28,348 nt of DNA from DATGKD01 sp035294855 (GCA_035294855.1 DATGKD010000271.1:1-28348); one strand, 5' to 3'. Numbered from the stretch's first letter, positions 1 to 7,481 are shown. The notes: a model not told the origin generated them from the letters alone. Program-made: numbers and translations.

Positions 1-441
1 GCCGTCCATGCCATCGCGTGGGGGGACGTCAGCACCGCCTATCACTCCACCGGAATCCCCGACGTCGTGGTGTACGCCGCCCTGCCCGCGGGCGCGCTCC
101 CCATGCTCGTGCTCGGTCAGGTCGCCGGCCCCGCGGCGCGCAACCGGATCGTGCGGGCCGTGCTCAAGGGTCTCGCCGGGCGCCTGCCCGGTCCGTCGGC
201 GGAGGGTCGTTCGAAGAACCGGAGCCAGATCTGGGCCGAGGCAACCGACGCCGAGGGGAAGTCTGTCAGCGGGCGCGTGACGACGCTCGACCCTTATGAC
301 CTCACCGCCGACTCCGTCGTTCGCATCGCGCAACGACTCGCCTCGGGAACAGTCGAGCCCGGCGCTCACACGCCCTCGCGGGCGCTCGGACCAGAGTTCG
401 TGCGCGAGCTCGACGGCGTCGTGGTGTCGGAGGTGCGCTGA
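1..441 (+). CDS. Saccharopine dehydrogenase-like protein, C-terminal part (5' end outside window)
   Basis: The reading frame is open from base 1 to a TGA at 439-441, giving 146 residues of a C-terminus. The segment begins with a G-D-V-S-T-A-Y-H-S-T-G-I-P stretch, followed by hydrophobic residues and an ending containing H-T-P-S-R-A-L-G. From memory, this pattern belongs to the NAD(P)-dependent saccharopine dehydrogenase-like (trans-acting enoyl reductase-like) proteins common in actinobacteria. The N-terminal Rossmann domain, which would settle cofactor and class, lies outside the window. The gene converges on an acyl-CoA dehydrogenase, with a tandem-repeat spacer between them. The substrate cannot be told; true saccharopine dehydrogenase activity is not implied. 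Confidence 0.7.
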   Translation, partial: AVHAIAWGDVSTAYHSTGIPDVVVYAALPAGALPMLVLGQVAGPAARNRIVRAVLKGLAGRLPGPSAEGRSKNRSQIWAEATDAEGKSVSGRVTTLDPYDLTADSVVRIAQRLASGTVEPGAHTPSRALGPEFVRELDGVVVSEVR

Positions 442-454
442 AGCGGCTCAGCTC

Positions 455-544
455 CCGGTTCGGGCCAGACCGGTTCGGGCCAGGCCGGTTCGGGCCAGGC
501 CGGTTCGCTCAGGCCGGTTCGCTCAGGCCGGTTCGTCGGCCAGG
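455..544. repeat. Short tandem repeat between convergent genes, running over a stop codon
   Basis: Six head-to-tail units each begin CCGGTTCG. Three are 15 bp (CCGGTTCGGGCCAGA or G, at 455, 470 and 485), two are 14 bp (CCGGTTCGCTCAGG, at 500 and 514), and a last longer unit starts at 528. The TCA at 523-525, which is the TGA stop of the leftward acyl-CoA dehydrogenase, lies inside a repeat unit, so the last six codons of that gene are built from the repeat. Unit lengths of 14 and 15 do not keep frame, so the array is essentially non-coding. Confidence 0.9.
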
Positions 545-1641
545 ACCTGGCCCAACCGCAGGAGGCTGGTGGTGGCACCGCCGAGCGTGAGCGCGAGGTG
601 CTTCACGAGGAGGTAGTAGCGGTGCAACGGGTAGTCGCGGTCGACGCCCATGCCGCCGTGGAGGTGCTGAGCGGCGTGCACCACGCGCTGCGCCCCGTCG
701 TCGGCCCAGAACTTGGCCACCGCCACTTCGGCGGTAGCCGGTAGCTCCTCGGCGAGTCGCCACGCGGCCTGCCACGCGGTGAGCCGCACAGCTTCCGCGT
801 CGATGAACGCGTCCGCGGCGCGCTGGCCCACGGCTTGGAAGGTGGCAATCGGCTTGTCGAACTGTTGGCGCTGGGTGGTGTACTCGGCGGTCAGCTTGAC
901 GGCTGCCTGGCACGCGCCGGCCACCTGCAGACACAGGGCGGCCTCGGCTCGCTCGATGAGCCACCGCAGTGCGTCCATGCCGGCGGCGCCCACGACGAGG
1001 GCACCCTCCGACGAAACCGTGACCCCGGCCAACTCGACCTCGGCCTCGACCTCGCGTGAGGTCGTTTCCTGCGCCCGGCGGGTCAGCCCGTCCGCTCCGG
1101 TCTCCACGACGAAGAGGCCGACGCCGTCCGGGGTCCGGGCGGACACCACCAGCGCATCGGCGAGCATGCCGGCCGGGACGAACGACTTCGTGCCGTCGAT
1201 CCGCCAGCCGTCGCCGTCCGGCCTGGCGCTCGTGCCGGGCTGCAGCGGCTCGGCCTCGTCTTCGACGAGCGCTGCACTCAGGATGATCTCGCCTGCCACC
1301 ATCGGTGACACCCAACGGGCATGCTGTGTCTCGTTGCCGAATCGAGCGATGGGCGAGGCGCCCAGCACGACCGACGGCACGTACGGCACCGGGGCCGCGG
1401 TCCTCCCGGCCTCTTCAGCAACGACTCCGGCGGCCACGAAGCCGAGACCGGCGCCGCCCACCTCTTCGGGGAGCGAGATGCCGAGCAGCCCGGCCGACGC
1501 GAGCTCGCCCCACAGCTTGCGGTCGAAGCGCTCCTCGCCGGCTTCGATCTCCTTCAGCCGCTCGTGGGTCGTGAAGTCGGCGAGGATGCGCGTCGCGAGC
1601 TCGCGCACCGCCTCCTGTTCCTCGGTCAGTGAGAAGTCCAT
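523..1641 (-). CDS. Acyl-CoA dehydrogenase, probable beta (non-catalytic-type) subunit of a heteromeric enzyme
   Basis: This 372-residue protein has the acyl-CoA dehydrogenase fold: an N-terminal helical domain beginning MDFSLTEEQEAVRELA, a middle beta domain, and a C-terminal FAD domain with the R-Q-Q-F-D-K-P-I-A-T-F-Q-A-V core. The usual C-terminal Y-E-G-T-N-E-I catalytic segment is replaced by L-T-L-G-G-A-T-T. The helix that carries the alternative Glu in the neighbouring subunit reads E-R-A-E-A-A-L-C, so no catalytic base is evident at either usual place. Mycobacterial FadE heterotetramers (FadE26/27, FadE28/29 types) pair one such degenerate subunit with a catalytic one. The gene lies 73 bp downstream of a second dehydrogenase on the same strand. 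The substrate is unknown; steroid side-chain or branched acyl-CoA is possible. Confidence 0.88.
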   Translation of the reverse strand: MDFSLTEEQEAVRELATRILADFTTHERLKEIEAGEERFDRKLWGELASAGLLGISLPEEVGGAGLGFVAAGVVAEEAGRTAAPVPYVPSVVLGASPIARFGNETQHARWVSPMVAGEIILSAALVEDEAEPLQPGTSARPDGDGWRIDGTKSFVPAGMLADALVVSARTPDGVGLFVVETGADGLTRRAQETTSREVEAEVELAGVTVSSEGALVVGAAGMDALRWLIERAEAALCLQVAGACQAAVKLTAEYTTQRQQFDKPIATFQAVGQRAADAFIDAEAVRLTAWQAAWRLAEELPATAEVAVAKFWADDGAQRVVHAAQHLHGGMGVDRDYPLHRYYLLVKHLALTLGGATTSLLRLGQVLADEPA

Positions 1642-1667
1642 GTCCGTCCTGTCGGGTTAAGCCGGTC

Positions 1668-1695
1668 GGGTTTCGGCCTGTGGGTTTCGGCCTGT
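1668..1695. repeat. Two-copy 14-bp direct repeat between the two acyl-CoA dehydrogenase genes
   Basis: GGGTTTCGGCCTGT occurs twice without a gap, at 1668-1681 and 1682-1695. It lies in the 73-bp spacer of the dehydrogenase pair. It resembles the 455-544 unit (GGTTCGGGCCAG), and the neighbouring GGTTCGCTCAG at 1709-1719 is identical to part of that array and again contains a stop codon. Confidence 0.8.
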
Positions 1696-1714
1696 GGTGT
1701 TCTCTCGGGTTCGC

Positions 1715-2890
1715 TCAGCGCAACGAGCGCGGCATGTTCAGGCCGAAGATGGCGATGAGATCGCGCTGGATCTCGTTGGTGCCGCCGCCAAAAGTCAGAA
1801 TGAGCAGACCGCGCGTGTAGGACTCGAGGCGTCCGAGCAGCACCGCCCCGGGGGATCCCCGCTTGAGGTACGCGGCCTGGCCGACGACTTCGGACAGGAG
1901 GCGAAGCGCTTCCATGTAGAACTCGGTGCCGAACACCTTCGTGGTGGACGCGTCGGCGACGTCCAGGCGTCCCTGGGTGGCGCTCCAGGCCACCTTCCAG
2001 TTGATGAGGCGGAGGAACTCGAGCTTGGCGTGCACACGTGCCAGGTGGATGCGCACCCACTCCTGGTCGATCACGCGTCGTCCGTCGGCGAGCTTGGTGG
2101 TCTGCGCCCAGCGGCGCACGTCGCCGAGCGCCCGCTCGATGATCCCGGGTGAACACAGGGTGACGCGCTCGTGGTTGAGCTGGTTCGTGATGAGGTTCCA
2201 GCCCTGGTTCAATCCGCCGACCACGTTCGTGAGCGGCACCCGCACATCCTCGTAGAAGGTGGCATTGATGTTGTGCTCGCCGAGCAAGCTCATGGGCACG
2301 ACACGAACGCCGGGGGTGTCCATGGGCACGATCACCATCGAGATGCCCTTGTGCTTCGGGGCGTCGGGGTCGGTGCGGACAGCCAGCCACACGTAGTCGG
2401 CGTCCCCCGCCAGGCTGGTGAAGATCTTCTGCCCGTTGATGACGAGCTCGTCTCCGTCGACGACGGCCCGCGTCTTCAGCGCGGCCAGGTCCGTACCGGC
2501 GTTGGGCTCGGAGTACCCGATGCAGAAGTGGATCTCCCCGGCGAGGATCTTCGGAAGGAAGAACGCCTTCTGTTCGTCGCTGCCGAAGCGCATGATCGTC
2601 GGCCCGACGGTGTTGATGGTGAGCATGGGCACCGGGGCGCCGCATCGCATCGACTCGTCGAAGAAGATGAACTGCTCGAGGGCAGACCGGCCTTGGCCCC
2701 CGTACTCGGTGGGCCAGCCGATGCCGAGCCACCCGTCGCTCGCCATCTGCTTGACGATGCGGCGAACCGCGGGACCGACGCCGTGGCCTTGGGCGAGCTC
2801 CTCCTCGACCTCGGGGGTGAGGAGGTTGGCGTAGTACGCGCGGAGCTCCCGCCGCAGGGCCTGTTGCTCCTCGGTGTAGCCGATCTCCAT
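1715..2890 (-). CDS. Acyl-CoA dehydrogenase, probable catalytic alpha subunit
   Basis: This 391-residue FadE-type flavoprotein would catalyse alpha,beta-dehydrogenation of an acyl-CoA. It has an N-terminal helical domain (MEIGYTEEQQALRREL), the FAD/substrate signature Y-S-E-P-N-A-G-T-D-L near residues 126-135, and a C-terminal L-T-F-G-G-G-T-N-E-I-Q-R-D. Glu241 in the N-H-E-R-V-T motif matches the position of the catalytic base in isovaleryl-CoA-dehydrogenase-like and mycobacterial alpha subunits. I chose the ATG at 2890 because homology starts there and GGGAG lies just upstream; the frame is open much further but that part runs through the divergent promoter and acetyltransferase gene. A palindrome at 2934-2948 overlaps a -10-like box, suggesting TetR-type repression. 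It is followed by the degenerate subunit gene. Confidence 0.92.
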   Translation of the reverse strand: MEIGYTEEQQALRRELRAYYANLLTPEVEEELAQGHGVGPAVRRIVKQMASDGWLGIGWPTEYGGQGRSALEQFIFFDESMRCGAPVPMLTINTVGPTIMRFGSDEQKAFFLPKILAGEIHFCIGYSEPNAGTDLAALKTRAVVDGDELVINGQKIFTSLAGDADYVWLAVRTDPDAPKHKGISMVIVPMDTPGVRVVPMSLLGEHNINATFYEDVRVPLTNVVGGLNQGWNLITNQLNHERVTLCSPGIIERALGDVRRWAQTTKLADGRRVIDQEWVRIHLARVHAKLEFLRLINWKVAWSATQGRLDVADASTTKVFGTEFYMEALRLLSEVVGQAAYLKRGSPGAVLLGRLESYTRGLLILTFGGGTNEIQRDLIAIFGLNMPRSLR

Positions 2891-2933
2891 GTTGCTCCCG
2901 TCGTCCCCTCGTCCTGTCGTCCGCCGGTCGGAA

Positions 2934-2948
2934 AACCTGAAACAGGTT
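2934..2948. promoter_or_regulatory. Perfect inverted repeat, candidate repressor operator
   Basis: AACCTG-AAA-CAGGTT is a perfect 6-3-6 inverted repeat in the 117-bp divergent gap between the dehydrogenase pair and the acetyltransferase. On the minus strand it overlaps TAACCT (2950-2945), a plausible -10 box for the dehydrogenase operon. A TetR-family operator controlling fatty-acid genes would look like this; the protein that binds it is not known. Confidence 0.55.
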
Positions 2949-2993
2949 ACAGTTTGGCCCTTCACCGGGCCAGGCCGGCGTCCGCGGTTCCCG

Positions 2994-3010
2994 TACGCTT
3001 CGGGCGCGTG
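2994..3010 (+). promoter_or_regulatory. Leaderless -10 box of the GNAT gene
   Basis: TACGCT at 2994-2999 is followed by 8 bases and the GTG start at 3008. This spacing puts the transcription start at or next to the start codon. The same arrangement recurs at several genes in the window. No Shine-Dalgarno sequence is present. Confidence 0.55.
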
Positions 3011-3520
3011 CCGCCGGCGTTCGTCGTCGAGTTCTCCGACGCCGCGGCGGTGCGACCGCTGCGCCACGACGTGCTCCGGCCTGGCCGACCTTCGGCAGAA
3101 GCAGTCTTCGATGGCGACGACGACCCCCGCGCCGGCCACGTGGTGGTGCGCGCTCCGACGGGACGAAATCCGCCTGAAGGCGACGACGTCGCCCAGGGTG
3201 CGACGAACGAGGTGCTCGCGGTGGGCAGCGTGATGCCGGAGGCTGCGCCGTGGGAGCCCGGGCGGACCGACGGCTGGCGCATCCGGGGCATGGCCACCCG
3301 ACCGTCGGCGCGCCGCCAGGGACTGGGACGAACCGTCCTGCAGGCGCTCACCGGTCACGTGGCGCGCCATGGCGGGGGGCTGCTGTGGTGCAACGCGCGC
3401 ACCGGCGCACTCCGCCTGTACGAGGGGGCCGGCTTCACCGGACGGGGAGAGGTGTTCGACGTGCCCGGTATGGGGCCGCATCTGCACATGTGGAGGAACG
3501 TGGCCGCCGACAGAAGCTGA
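3008..3520 (+). CDS. GNAT-family N-acetyltransferase
   Basis: This is a 170-residue single-domain GCN5-related acetyltransferase. The acetyl-CoA-binding motif A is seen as A-R-R-Q-G-L-G-R-T-V-L (residues 101-111) after beta strand M-A-T-R-P-S. Motif B-like W-C-N-A-R-T-G-A-L-R-L-Y-E-G-A-G-F (127-143) follows. The substrate cannot be predicted. The GTG at 3008 is taken as the start because it is the first start near the homologous region, lies downstream of the divergent promoter, and has a -10 box at leaderless spacing. Upstream in-frame codons belong to the antisense of the dehydrogenase. It is transcribed away from the dehydrogenase pair and is 140 bp before the thiolase gene. Confidence 0.85.
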   Translation: MPPAFVVEFSDAAAVRPLRHDVLRPGRPSAEAVFDGDDDPRAGHVVVRAPTGRNPPEGDDVAQGATNEVLAVGSVMPEAAPWEPGRTDGWRIRGMATRPSARRQGLGRTVLQALTGHVARHGGGLLWCNARTGALRLYEGAGFTGRGEVFDVPGMGPHLHMWRNVAADRS

Positions 3521-3599
3521 GCCCGAACACCGCTGACGGAACAGGGCCCGGGCGATCTCTTTCGCCGCGATGCCGACGCTGTGCAAACCTGGGCTTCCC

Positions 3600-3638
3600 G
3601 GTCGGTCCGTTCCCTCAGCCCGATCGATCCGACCGACC
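3600..3638. promoter_or_regulatory. Inverted repeat in the thiolase 5' region
   Basis: GGTCGGTC at 3600-3607 is complementary to GACCGACC at 3631-3638, with a 23-base loop containing CGATCGATC. It ends 22 bp before the thiolase ATG and just before the AAGGAG ribosome-binding site. It could be an operator or an RNA hairpin that affects translation. Confidence 0.4.
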
Positions 3639-3660
3639 AGTCGACCGACAAGGAGCCTCC

Positions 3661-4863
3661 ATGCCCGACTCCGTCATCGTCGCCACGGGACGCACCCCGA
3701 TTGGCCGCGCCAACAAGGGCTCGCTCGTGAGCTGCCGTCCCGACGACCTCGCCGCGCTCGCCATCAAGGAGGTGCTCGCCAAGGTCCCGCAACTCGACCC
3801 CGCGCTCGTGGAGGACGTCCTCATGGGCTGCGGGCAGCCCGGGGGCGAGGCCGGCTACAACGTGGGACGCGTGGCCGGGATCCTCGCCGGGCTGGACGTC
3901 CCCGGCGTGACGGTCAACCGCTACTGCTCGTCGTCGTTGCAGACCATCCGCATGGCGGATCACGCGATCGCCGCCGGCGAGGGCGATGTCTTCGTCGCCG
4001 CCGGCGTGGAGACCGTAAGCCGATTCCAGTACGGCGCGTCGGACACCGGCCCCCACAACCCGGCTTTCGCCGAGGCCGAAGCCCGTACCGCCGCCCGCGC
4101 GCCGGCGGTGACCGAACCCTGGACCGCGCTGAAGGGCCTTCCCGACGTGTACATCGCCATGGGCCAGACCGCCGAGAACGTGGCCGAGTACGAGGACGTG
4201 AGCCGCGAGGACATGGACCGTTTTGCGGCACGAAGCCAGAACCTGGCCGTCGAGTCCCAGAAGAACGGCTTCTTCGAACGCGAGATCATCCCGGTGACGC
4301 TCGCCGACGGCACCGTGGTCGCCAAGGACGACGGGCCCCGCCCCGATACCACCGTCGAGGTCCTCGCCCAGCTGAAGCCGGCGTTCCGCGAAGGGGGCCG
4401 GGTCACGGCCGGAAACGCGTGCCCGCTCAACGACGGCGCGGCCGCCGTGGTCGTCATGTCGGCGCGCAAGGCGTCGGAGCTGGGCATCACCCCGCTGGCC
4501 CGCATCGTGTCGAGCGGTGTCTCCGCGCTCGACCCCGAGATCATGGGCCTCGGGCCCGTCGAGGCGAGCCGCCAGGCGCTGCGCCGAGCGGGCAAGACGA
4601 TCGACGACATCGACCTGGTCGAGATCAACGAGGCGTTCGCCGCGCAGGTCATCCCCTCGGCCAAGCATCTCGGCATCGACTGGGAGAAGCTCAACGTCAG
4701 GGGCGGGTCGATCGCACTGGGACACCCGTTCGGCATGACCGGAGCCCGGATCATGACGACGTTGTTGAACGCGCTCGAGGACGAAGGCAAGACGTGGGGC
4801 CTCGAGACCATGTGCGTGGGTGGCGGCCAGGGCATGGCCATGGTGGTGGAGCGGCTCTCCTGA
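3661..4863 (+). CDS. Thiolase (acetyl-CoA acyltransferase)
   Basis: This 400-residue thiolase would cleave 3-ketoacyl-CoA with CoA, or run the reverse condensation, at the last step of beta-oxidation. The acyl-accepting Cys89 sits in N-R-Y-C-S-S-S-L-Q, the N-E-A-F-A motif is present, the active-site His355 lies in G-H-P-F-G-M-T-G, and the second Cys385 lies in C-V-G-G-G-Q-G. The length matches the family (about 390-405). ATG 3661 is preceded by AAGGAGCCTCC, a strong ribosome-binding site. A CoA ligase gene follows closely on the same strand. Together with the divergent dehydrogenases it fits an acyl-CoA degradation module of the FadA5/FadA6 sort, although the exact substrate is not visible. 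Confidence 0.95.
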   Translation: MPDSVIVATGRTPIGRANKGSLVSCRPDDLAALAIKEVLAKVPQLDPALVEDVLMGCGQPGGEAGYNVGRVAGILAGLDVPGVTVNRYCSSSLQTIRMADHAIAAGEGDVFVAAGVETVSRFQYGASDTGPHNPAFAEAEARTAARAPAVTEPWTALKGLPDVYIAMGQTAENVAEYEDVSREDMDRFAARSQNLAVESQKNGFFEREIIPVTLADGTVVAKDDGPRPDTTVEVLAQLKPAFREGGRVTAGNACPLNDGAAAVVVMSARKASELGITPLARIVSSGVSALDPEIMGLGPVEASRQALRRAGKTIDDIDLVEINEAFAAQVIPSAKHLGIDWEKLNVRGGSIALGHPFGMTGARIMTTLLNALEDEGKTWGLETMCVGGGQGMAMVVERLS

Positions 4864-4889
4864 CACCCGCCATCGCCTCCGCGGGCACC

Positions 4890-6419
4890 ATGTGGGAGCT
4901 CGTCGCACGGCGCGCCGAGTTGAGTGGCGACCGATTGATGCTCGTGGACGAAAACGATCGCCGGGCGACCTTCGGCGAGTTCCGCGACCGGTGCGAACGG
5001 GTGGCGGCCGGCCTCCACGCCATGGGCGTGGGCCCCGGCACGCCGGTGTCCTGGCAGCTGCCGTCGCGCATCGAGACCGTGGTCGTGTCCATGGCGCTCG
5101 CCCGTCTCGGCGCGGTGCAGAACCCGATCATCCACATCTATCGCGACCGCGAGGTGGCCTTCGCCCTGCGGCAGACCGAGGCCGAGCTGTTCATCGTGCC
5201 CGGCGTGTGGAGGGGGTTCGACTACGGGGAAATGGCCGATCGCCTCGCCGCCGACCTGAGCAGACCGCCGGCGGTGCTCGCCGCCTCCGACGCGCTCCCC
5301 GAGGCCGATCCGTCGAACCTGCCGCCGCCTCCGCAGGCGGAAGACGACGAGGTGCGGTGGATCTACTACACATCGGGGACGACCTCGGACCCCAAGGGCG
5401 TGATACACACCGACGGCACGCTCATCTCCGGGGGCCGTGGCCTCGCGTTGGCGGTCGACATGGCCGAGGACGACGTGGGATCGATCGCCTTTCCGTTCGC
5501 CCACATCGCGGGGCCGGACTACCTCGTGATGCTGTTGACCTACGGCTGTGCCGTGGCCATCATCGAGGCGTTCGTGCCCGACGTGGCGGTCGACGTCTTC
5601 TCGCGCCACGGCGTGACCATGGCGGGCGGGAGCACCGCCTTCTACCAGGCGTACCTGAACGAGCAGCGCAAGCGGCCGGGGACGAAGCTCATCCCGTCGC
5701 TTCGCCTGCTGTCGGGCGGGGGCGCCCCCATGCCACCCGAGATCTTCTACGAGGTCGGGCGCGAGATGGGCGTGCGCGTGTGCCACGGCTACGGGATGAC
5801 CGAGATCCCCATGATCTGCATGGGCTCGCCGACGGACTCCGACGATCAGCTCGCCCACACCGTCGGCAAGCCGGTCGCCGACGCCGAGGTGCGCATCGTG
5901 ACCCTCGAGGGAGACGTCGCCCCCGCGGGCACCGACGGCGAGGTGCGGGTGCGCGGTCCGATGGTGTGCAAGGGCTACACCGATCCCGTGCTGAGCGCGG
6001 AGTCATTCGACGACGAGGGCTACTTCCGCACCGGTGACGTGGGGCACATCCGGCCCGACGGTCACGTCGTGCTCACCGGTCGGCTGAAGGACATCATCAT
6101 CCGCAAGGGGGAGAACATCTCCGCCAAGGAGATCGAGGACCTCCTGTACACGCACCCCCAGGTGGCCGACGTGGCCGTGATCGGCCTGCCCGACCGCGAG
6201 CGGGGAGAGCGCGTGTGCGCCGTGGTGGAGATCGCGCCCGGGAGCGAGCCCCTCGCGTTCGACGACATGGTCCGCCACCTGCGCGCCGCCGGGCTCATGA
6301 ACCAGAAGATCCCGGAACAGCTCGAAGTGGTCGACGCGCTCCCCCGAAACAACACCTTGAACAAGGTGCTCAAGTACAAGTTGCGCGAGGAGTTCGCCGA
6401 CAAGGAGCCCAGCCGCTAG
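4890..6419 (+). CDS. AMP-forming acyl-CoA synthetase (FadD-like)
   Basis: This ANL-superfamily ligase would activate a carboxylic acid to its CoA ester via an acyl-adenylate. Visible core motifs are the P-loop-like Y-Y-T-S-G-T-T-S-D-P-K-G (about residues 156-169), G-Y-G-M-T-E (about 300), Y-F-R-T-G-D, G-R-L-K-D-I-I-I-R-K-G-E-N-I-S (about 397), and catalytic Lys492 in N-T-L-N-K-V-L-K. At 509 residues it is typical of medium-chain, aromatic or alicyclic acid CoA ligases. The start is uncertain: ATG 4890 is 26 bp after the thiolase stop but lacks a clear ribosome-binding site. The frame is open through the thiolase gene, which is an artefact. It is probably co-transcribed with the thiolase. Confidence 0.92.
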   Translation: MWELVARRAELSGDRLMLVDENDRRATFGEFRDRCERVAAGLHAMGVGPGTPVSWQLPSRIETVVVSMALARLGAVQNPIIHIYRDREVAFALRQTEAELFIVPGVWRGFDYGEMADRLAADLSRPPAVLAASDALPEADPSNLPPPPQAEDDEVRWIYYTSGTTSDPKGVIHTDGTLISGGRGLALAVDMAEDDVGSIAFPFAHIAGPDYLVMLLTYGCAVAIIEAFVPDVAVDVFSRHGVTMAGGSTAFYQAYLNEQRKRPGTKLIPSLRLLSGGGAPMPPEIFYEVGREMGVRVCHGYGMTEIPMICMGSPTDSDDQLAHTVGKPVADAEVRIVTLEGDVAPAGTDGEVRVRGPMVCKGYTDPVLSAESFDDEGYFRTGDVGHIRPDGHVVLTGRLKDIIIRKGENISAKEIEDLLYTHPQVADVAVIGLPDRERGERVCAVVEIAPGSEPLAFDDMVRHLRAAGLMNQKIPEQLEVVDALPRNNTLNKVLKYKLREEFADKEPSR

Positions 6420-6469
6420 CTGGAGCCCACGCCGGGCAGGCCCACGAGGTCACCGCGCTCGCCTGTGCT

Positions 6470-6748
6470 TCACCTTTCGACGGGTTCTCGGTCCCGCCCT
6501 CGGGCGCCGCGCCACACCCGGGCCAACGACATCGCGAGCATCGCGATGACGAGCACCGGCAGGAAGATGACACCCACCGCACGGGCCGCGCCGTGGTGCA
6601 CGACCAGGGCCACCAGGCCGACCACGGCGACGGTGCCGACGAGGAGCTCCGGGGTGTCGCCCACCAGGAACTCCCACCAGAAGCGTCCGAAGGCGACGAC
6701 CAGCCGGCGGGCAGCCGGGACCGGCGGGCGGTCAGGCGACACCGACAT
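6470..6748 (-). CDS. Small two-helix membrane protein
   Basis: This 92-residue protein has two hydrophobic stretches (about residues 34-51 and 53-73) and a basic C-terminus (R-V-W-R-G-A-R-G-R-D-R). A family cannot be named. Its ATG at 6748 lies inside the end of the upstream membrane-protein gene (17-bp overlap), so the two are translationally coupled and probably work together. The W-W-E-F-L-V-G-D-T-P-E-L-L segment before the first helix looks amphipathic. It could be an accessory subunit of the neighbouring putative permease. Confidence 0.7.
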   Translation of the reverse strand: MSVSPDRPPVPAARRLVVAFGRFWWEFLVGDTPELLVGTVAVVGLVALVVHHGAARAVGVIFLPVLVIAMLAMSLARVWRGARGRDREPVER

Positions 6749-7481
6749 CCGCCCGCCGTCCCCGCACGAGCGCGGCCACCGCGGCCCACGCCACGACGGC
6801 ATAGATCCCGACCAGGACCGGGATGGCCAGGTCCGACCCCGGCCAGTGCACCCCGATGCCCTCCCCCGACCAGAACGTCCCGAAGCTCACGAGCATGATC
6901 CCCACCGTCATCTTCATGGCGTTCTCCGGGACCCCGGCGAGTTGTCGCGCCACGATGGCGCCGATCACGGCGACGAGGACGACGGCCGCGCCCGCCGCAG
7001 CGGCGGCCAGAGCCAGCCGGTGCTCGGCGGCCCCCAGGGTGAGCACGATCACCACGACCTCGAGGCCCTCGAGGAACACTCCCTTGAAGGCGACCACGAA
7101 TGCCGTCGAATCGCGTCCCTTCGACGGAGGGGGCTCGTGCGACAGCGACGCCACTTCGGCGGCATAGATGGCGTCTTCGTCGTGCTTGGCCTTGAGACCG
7201 CCGGCACGGAGCACGGCCTTGCGGAGCCACTGCAGCCCGAACACGAGGAGCAGGCCGCCGACGACGATGCGGAGGGCGTCGAGCGGCACGTAGTGCACGA
7301 GGGGTGCGCCGACCGCGGTGACGAGGACACCGAGCACCACGAACGCCACCGCGGCGCCTTCGAGCGCCGACCGCCAGCTACGCGTCGTGCCGGCGGCCAC
7401 GACGATGGTGAGGGCCTCCACCATCTCGACGCCGCTGGCGAGGAAGACCGAGACGAGCAGGACGATGGTGGCGCTATGCAC
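6732..7481 (-). CDS. Internally duplicated integral membrane protein with two E-x-x-E motifs (COG4280-like, possible metal permease)
   Basis: The 249-residue product is almost wholly hydrophobic, with six or seven predicted membrane helices. It has two similar halves, about residues 18-88 and 137-207. Each starts with an acidic pair in a helix (E19-M-V-E22 and E138-G-L-E141), runs V-V/V-I-V-x-x-x-G, then an Ala/Val-rich helix, and ends with a helix of G-x-x-L-V-x-F-G-x-x-W type. From memory it resembles COG4280 predicted membrane proteins; the E-G-L-E motif also recalls FTR1-type iron permeases, which likewise carry two such motifs. Function is inferred only. The GTG at 7481 is chosen because the hydrophobic N-terminus starts there; a short leader ORF may precede it. 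The downstream small membrane-protein gene overlaps its end. Confidence 0.75.
   Translation of the reverse strand: MHSATIVLLVSVFLASGVEMVEALTIVVAAGTTRSWRSALEGAAVAFVVLGVLVTAVGAPLVHYVPLDALRIVVGGLLLVFGLQWLRKAVLRAGGLKAKHDEDAIYAAEVASLSHEPPPSKGRDSTAFVVAFKGVFLEGLEVVVIVLTLGAAEHRLALAAAAAGAAVVLVAVIGAIVARQLAGVPENAMKMTVGIMLVSFGTFWSGEGIGVHWPGSDLAIPVLVGIYAVVAWAAVAALVRGRRADVGVA

Noticed and set aside
2171..3007. A longer acetyltransferase reading frame starting at 2171
   Set aside because: It is antisense to the acyl-CoA dehydrogenase and lacks GNAT homology before 3008.
2891..3586. N-terminal extension of the acyl-CoA dehydrogenase to 3586
   Set aside because: It crosses the divergent promoter and the antisense of the acetyltransferase, with no homology.
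3570..4889. A fused 949-residue protein ending as the CoA ligase
   Set aside because: The first part is an Arg-rich shifted-frame read of the thiolase gene; the ligase begins near 4890.
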